Shown one piece after another: positions 61,239 to 64,000 of a stretch of DNA of 64,000 bases. A program made the translations under genes and the position numbers. Under the pieces are notes generated by a model, which was not told the DNA's origin, searched no databases, and was given only the letters and a program-made list of their open reading frames with translations. Position 1 is the stretch's first letter; each line of letters begins with the position of its first letter. Origin of the DNA: Zhenhengia yiwuensis (GTDB taxonomy: Bacteria; Bacillota; Clostridia; Lachnospirales; Cellulosilyticaceae); NCBI RefSeq assembly GCF_014384995.1, contig NZ_JACRSY010000002.1, forward strand, positions 1 to 64,000. The letters run 5' to 3'.

Positions 61239-61853
61239 GTGTTTACTAAAAAGCAATTTATAACGTTACTAGGTATAGCGGTTGTTATTTTTCTTATATT
61301 CTTCACAGCATTTTATACAGTATCTTATAGAAAAGGATTAGAAGAATCCATTGTTAATCCCAATGCACTCATTGAAACCTTTGAAGGGATATCCGATATA
61401 GATGAAGTATTAGGAGAAGTGGAAGAGGATAGTGTGATTACGCCAGATACGCGTATTACACTGAAAGTACTGGATCAAAATGACCTTATTGTAGAGCAAC
61501 AGGAAATTAGTAGTATGAGCCTACTTGGCAAAAACTCAGAAGAGCTTTTAAATTTATTCAAAGGTTACGAGCTTGAGCACTTTACAGATAAGGAAGTTAT
61601 TTTGACTAAGACCATGTATGTAGTCAGTGAAGCACCTTCTTATAAATTAGGTGTGGAAGGTGATGAAATTGGTATTGTAGTAGGTGGCAGTAACCCATCT
61701 TTTATTTCCTTAAATCTGTATACCAAGGATTTTAGTAGCCATACAGTAGAGATACTCAAAGAAAAAGCTATTAGCTTAACCATTGAGCAGAAGAATAGGC
61801 TAGAAAAAGATGCCTATTATATAGAAGAAATTCTTCAAAATTATAATGAGTAA
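61239..61853 (+). CDS. Membrane-anchored protein, BofC-like C-terminal part, 204 aa
   Basis: One N-terminal helix (about 8-28) anchors an extracytoplasmic domain. Residues about 115-200 (VILTKTMYVVSEAPSYKLGV, then LEKDAYYIEEILQNYNE) have a layout like the C-terminal domain of BofC, a forespore checkpoint protein; the match is weak. The GTG start follows AAGGAGG at about 7 nt. A terminator overlaps the stop. The location after a SpoVB-like gene fits an envelope or sporulation role, by inference only. Confidence 0.55.
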   Translation: MFTKKQFITLLGIAVVIFLIFFTAFYTVSYRKGLEESIVNPNALIETFEGISDIDEVLGEVEEDSVITPDTRITLKVLDQNDLIVEQQEISSMSLLGKNSEELLNLFKGYELEHFTDKEVILTKTMYVVSEAPSYKLGVEGDEIGIVVGGSNPSFISLNLYTKDFSSHTVEILKEKAISLTIEQKNRLEKDAYYIEEILQNYNE

Positions 61854-61884
61854 GGTCCCAGATTCAGTTTGGGACCTGTTTTTG
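61853..61884 (+). terminator. Intrinsic terminator
   Basis: AGGTCCCA and TGGGACCT pair, followed by GTTTTTG. It overlaps the stop region of the preceding gene. Confidence 0.8.
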
Positions 61885-61940
61885 TACTTGCCAATGAAAA
61901 GAATTCTTCATACAATAAAGTGAAAGAAAGGATGAAGTAT

Positions 61941-63167
61941 ATGAGGGATATAGCCATTATTGGTGGTGGAGCTTCTGGTCTTGTAGCTGCCATTACAGCT
62001 GCTAGATTAGGAAGCAATGTAACCATTTTTGAAAGACAAAACCGTATAGGAAAGAAAATCCTTGTAACAGGTAATGGACGTTGTAATATGACCAATTTAA
62101 ATATAAAACCAGAGTATTTCCATACATCTAGTCAGAAAGGATGCTTTGCACCTCTAGCAAAGAAGGACGTGGAAACTGTATTAGCGTTCTTTAATGAACT
62201 AGGTATTGAAAGACTTGTAGAAAAAACAAAAGTTTACCCTGCTTCTGAGCAGGCAAGCAGTATATTAGATGTTATGCGTATGGAAATTGAACGACTAGGT
62301 ATAACAGTAAAAGTAGATACTAAAGTTATAGGTCTTAAATACAAAGAGAACAAATGGCAAGTTGAAACGGAGACAGGGGAAACAGAAGTGTTTGACCGTG
62401 TTATTGTATCAACAGGTGGGATGGCAGCACCGGCTCTTGGTTGTGACCACAGTGGTTATAATTTATTAAAAAAACTAGGGCATAGTGAGATAGAGACTTT
62501 CCCAACTATTGTGCATATTGTATCACCTACTAAATACTGCAAGATGATGAAAGGGATGCGCTTTAAAGCAGAAGTGAGTATTTTTGTGGAAAATGAGTTA
62601 AAACGCATTGAAAGAGGCGAGGTTCTCTTTACAGAAGATGGCCTTTCAGGACCACCGATTTTCCTTCTGAGCCGAGTAGCAAGCGAGAGTTTCAAAGACC
62701 GTAAGGCATGCAAGATTCATTTTGACTTAATGCCAGATTGGACAAAAGAAGACTTAGTAGCTAAAATTTATGAGCGTCTTGCCAATGGTAGTAGTAAAAG
62801 TATAGAAGATCTTTTTGTAGGCTGGCTTAATAAACGTGCTATTATGGCGGTGATTAAGGAAGCTAATATTGGAAGTCCTGTAGCACCTTGTGAGAACTTA
62901 GACTATGAAATGATAGAAAGACTTGCTGAGTGTATGAAGTGTATTGTGTTTAAAGTTGAAGGTACAAGAGGCTTTAAGTTTGCACAGTCTACAGCAGGGG
63001 GTATTTGTATCGATGAAATAGACCTTGAGACAATGGCATCTAAAAAAGCACCAAACCTATATGTAACAGGAGAAGTTTTAGATGTAGATGGAGATTGTGG
63101 TGGCTATAACTTGCAGTGGGCCTGGTCAACAGGGCTTATTGCAGGCGAAGCAGCGGCGACAGTTTAA
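61941..63167 (+). CDS. HI0933/YtfP-type FAD-binding oxidoreductase, 408 aa
   Basis: The N-terminal FAD motif is IIGGGASGLVAAITAARLG, followed by NRIGKKILVTGNGRCNMTNL, the mark of the HI0933-like family, and a C-terminal TAGGICIDEID ... GEVLDVDGDCGGYNLQWA. The reaction in this family is not established; some relatives act on tRNA or reduce unknown substrates. The frame runs back to 61869 inside a terminator; ATG 61941 has GAAAGGA upstream and begins at the true N-terminal motif. Confidence 0.88.
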   Translation: MRDIAIIGGGASGLVAAITAARLGSNVTIFERQNRIGKKILVTGNGRCNMTNLNIKPEYFHTSSQKGCFAPLAKKDVETVLAFFNELGIERLVEKTKVYPASEQASSILDVMRMEIERLGITVKVDTKVIGLKYKENKWQVETETGETEVFDRVIVSTGGMAAPALGCDHSGYNLLKKLGHSEIETFPTIVHIVSPTKYCKMMKGMRFKAEVSIFVENELKRIERGEVLFTEDGLSGPPIFLLSRVASESFKDRKACKIHFDLMPDWTKEDLVAKIYERLANGSSKSIEDLFVGWLNKRAIMAVIKEANIGSPVAPCENLDYEMIERLAECMKCIVFKVEGTRGFKFAQSTAGGICIDEIDLETMASKKAPNLYVTGEVLDVDGDCGGYNLQWAWSTGLIAGEAAATV

Positions 63168-63192
63168 ATACAACAAGTAAAGGAGAAACACC

Positions 63193-64000
63193 ATGATTCG
63201 TGTTCAAGATATAGCACTTACCTTAGAAGAAGAGGAGAGTGCACTTCAAGGCAAGATTGCAAAGAAATTGCATATCCAGCCAAAAGATATTAAAAGTTAT
63301 CGCATTTTTAAGAAAGCTATTGATGCCCGTAAGAAAAATGCTATTAAAATTGTTTATACAGTAGATATAGAAACAACAAAAGAGGCCCAGATTCTGCGTA
63401 AACATCCAGATTTTAAAACGCCAGATTTAACGTATTACTACCCTGAAATGGGTACAAAAGAGATGAAGCATCGCCCGGTTGTTGTAGGAAGTGGACCATG
63501 CGGTATGTTTGCAGCACTTATCTTAGCACAAATGGGTTATAAGCCAATTGTGTTAGAGCGCGGTAAAGATGTAGATGAGCGTGTTAAAGATATGGAAGCT
63601 TTCTGGAAGGATGGGGTGTTTAAGTCAGCTTCAAATGTACAGTTTGGTGAAGGGGGAGCAGGTACCTTCTCCGATGGAAAGCTAACGACACAGATTAAAA
63701 ATGTACGTTGCCATAAAGTGCTTCAAGAATTTGCACGCTTTGGTGCACCAGAAGAAATCTGTTATAAAAATAAACCTCATATTGGAACAGATATTTTAAG
63801 AAGCGTAGTAAAAAATATTCGACATGAAATCGAGCGCTTAGGTGGTACTTATAGATTTGAAAGTCAACTTACAGGTTTTAAAGTAGAAGAGAATGAACTA
63901 AAGCAAATTGAAGTTAATCATGAGGAATGGATCGATGCAGATGTATGTATTCTAGCTTTGGGTCATAGTGCAAGAGATACGTTTAAACTTCTTCATGAGA
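63193..64000 (+). CDS. FAD-dependent dehydrogenase (COG2509-like), cut by the window end
   Basis: The frame runs from ATG 63193 to the right edge (269 residues seen). A leader domain of about 90 residues (LHIQPKDIKSYRIFKKAIDA) precedes the FAD motif VVVGSGPCGMFAALILAQMG (about 96-115), then FGEGGAGTFSDGKL. This plan matches the large uncharacterised FAD-dependent dehydrogenases common in Firmicutes. AAAGGAG precedes the ATG, and the gap to the previous gene is 25 bp, so they form an operon. Confidence 0.88.
   Translation, partial: MIRVQDIALTLEEEESALQGKIAKKLHIQPKDIKSYRIFKKAIDARKKNAIKIVYTVDIETTKEAQILRKHPDFKTPDLTYYYPEMGTKEMKHRPVVVGSGPCGMFAALILAQMGYKPIVLERGKDVDERVKDMEAFWKDGVFKSASNVQFGEGGAGTFSDGKLTTQIKNVRCHKVLQEFARFGAPEEICYKNKPHIGTDILRSVVKNIRHEIERLGGTYRFESQLTGFKVEENELKQIEVNHEEWIDADVCILALGHSARDTFKLLHE

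Noticed and set aside
61869..61940. N-terminal extension of the HI0933-like flavoprotein
   Set aside because: It starts inside a terminator, and the FAD-binding strand begins right after ATG 61941.

Overview
The window is low-GC, densely coded DNA from an anaerobic Clostridia-type Firmicute. Strong AGGAGG ribosome sites, frequent GTG/TTG starts, intrinsic terminators after most genes, a guanine-type purine riboswitch, an SpoVB-like flippase and clostridial sugar enzymes (a GH112 phosphorylase, a GH29 fucosidase, a DUF4091 protein) all fit. The gene mix resembles gut or cellulolytic Lachnospirales such as Cellulosilyticum; that placement is inference, because no rRNA or marker gene is present.

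Left part (1-29.8 kb): a Bce-type antimicrobial-peptide sensing and export module (response regulator, histidine kinase, ABC ATPase, permease) lies between two truncated IS30-like transposase 3' ends in opposite orientation, next to a decayed IS982-like gene. After it come a second ABC pair with a long coiled coil, a riboswitch-controlled NCS2 purine permease, a YoaK-type membrane protein, AraC, LysR and MerR regulators, a HAD protein with changed catalytic residues, a heterodimeric ABC exporter, a FusB-like EF-G-binding protein, Hsp20, an AI-2E family permease, glycan enzymes and a YitT-like protein.

Middle part (29,825-49,437): a genomic island of about 19.6 kb is integrated in a tRNA-Thr(GGU) gene. 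The whole tRNA lies at the right end. A 50-bp copy of its 3' part (48/50 identical, the two differences being compensatory in the T stem) lies at the left end. The island carries a tyrosine integrase, a serine resolvase, an adenine and a cytosine DNA methyltransferase, a probable type II restriction endonuclease, a divergent XRE regulator pair, an SLH-domain surface protein, two further secreted proteins, and a row of five separately transcribed genes of unknown function (34,285-37,886). Several island promoters share an unusual repeated element (AACnGACAT), and GGCAACAC repeats near both ends look like integrase arm sites. I see no conjugation or replication genes, so it is probably a non-self-transmissible integrative element carrying DNA-modification and surface-protein cargo.

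Right part (49.4-64 kb): the chromosome resumes with a GH112 phosphorylase, an LUD protein, a lipoprotein, a YhgE/Pip remnant, both L-serine dehydratase subunits, a thioredoxin-reductase-like flavoprotein, a DegV protein, a DtxR-like regulator, an SpoVB-like flippase, a membrane-anchored protein and two flavoproteins, the last cut by the window end.
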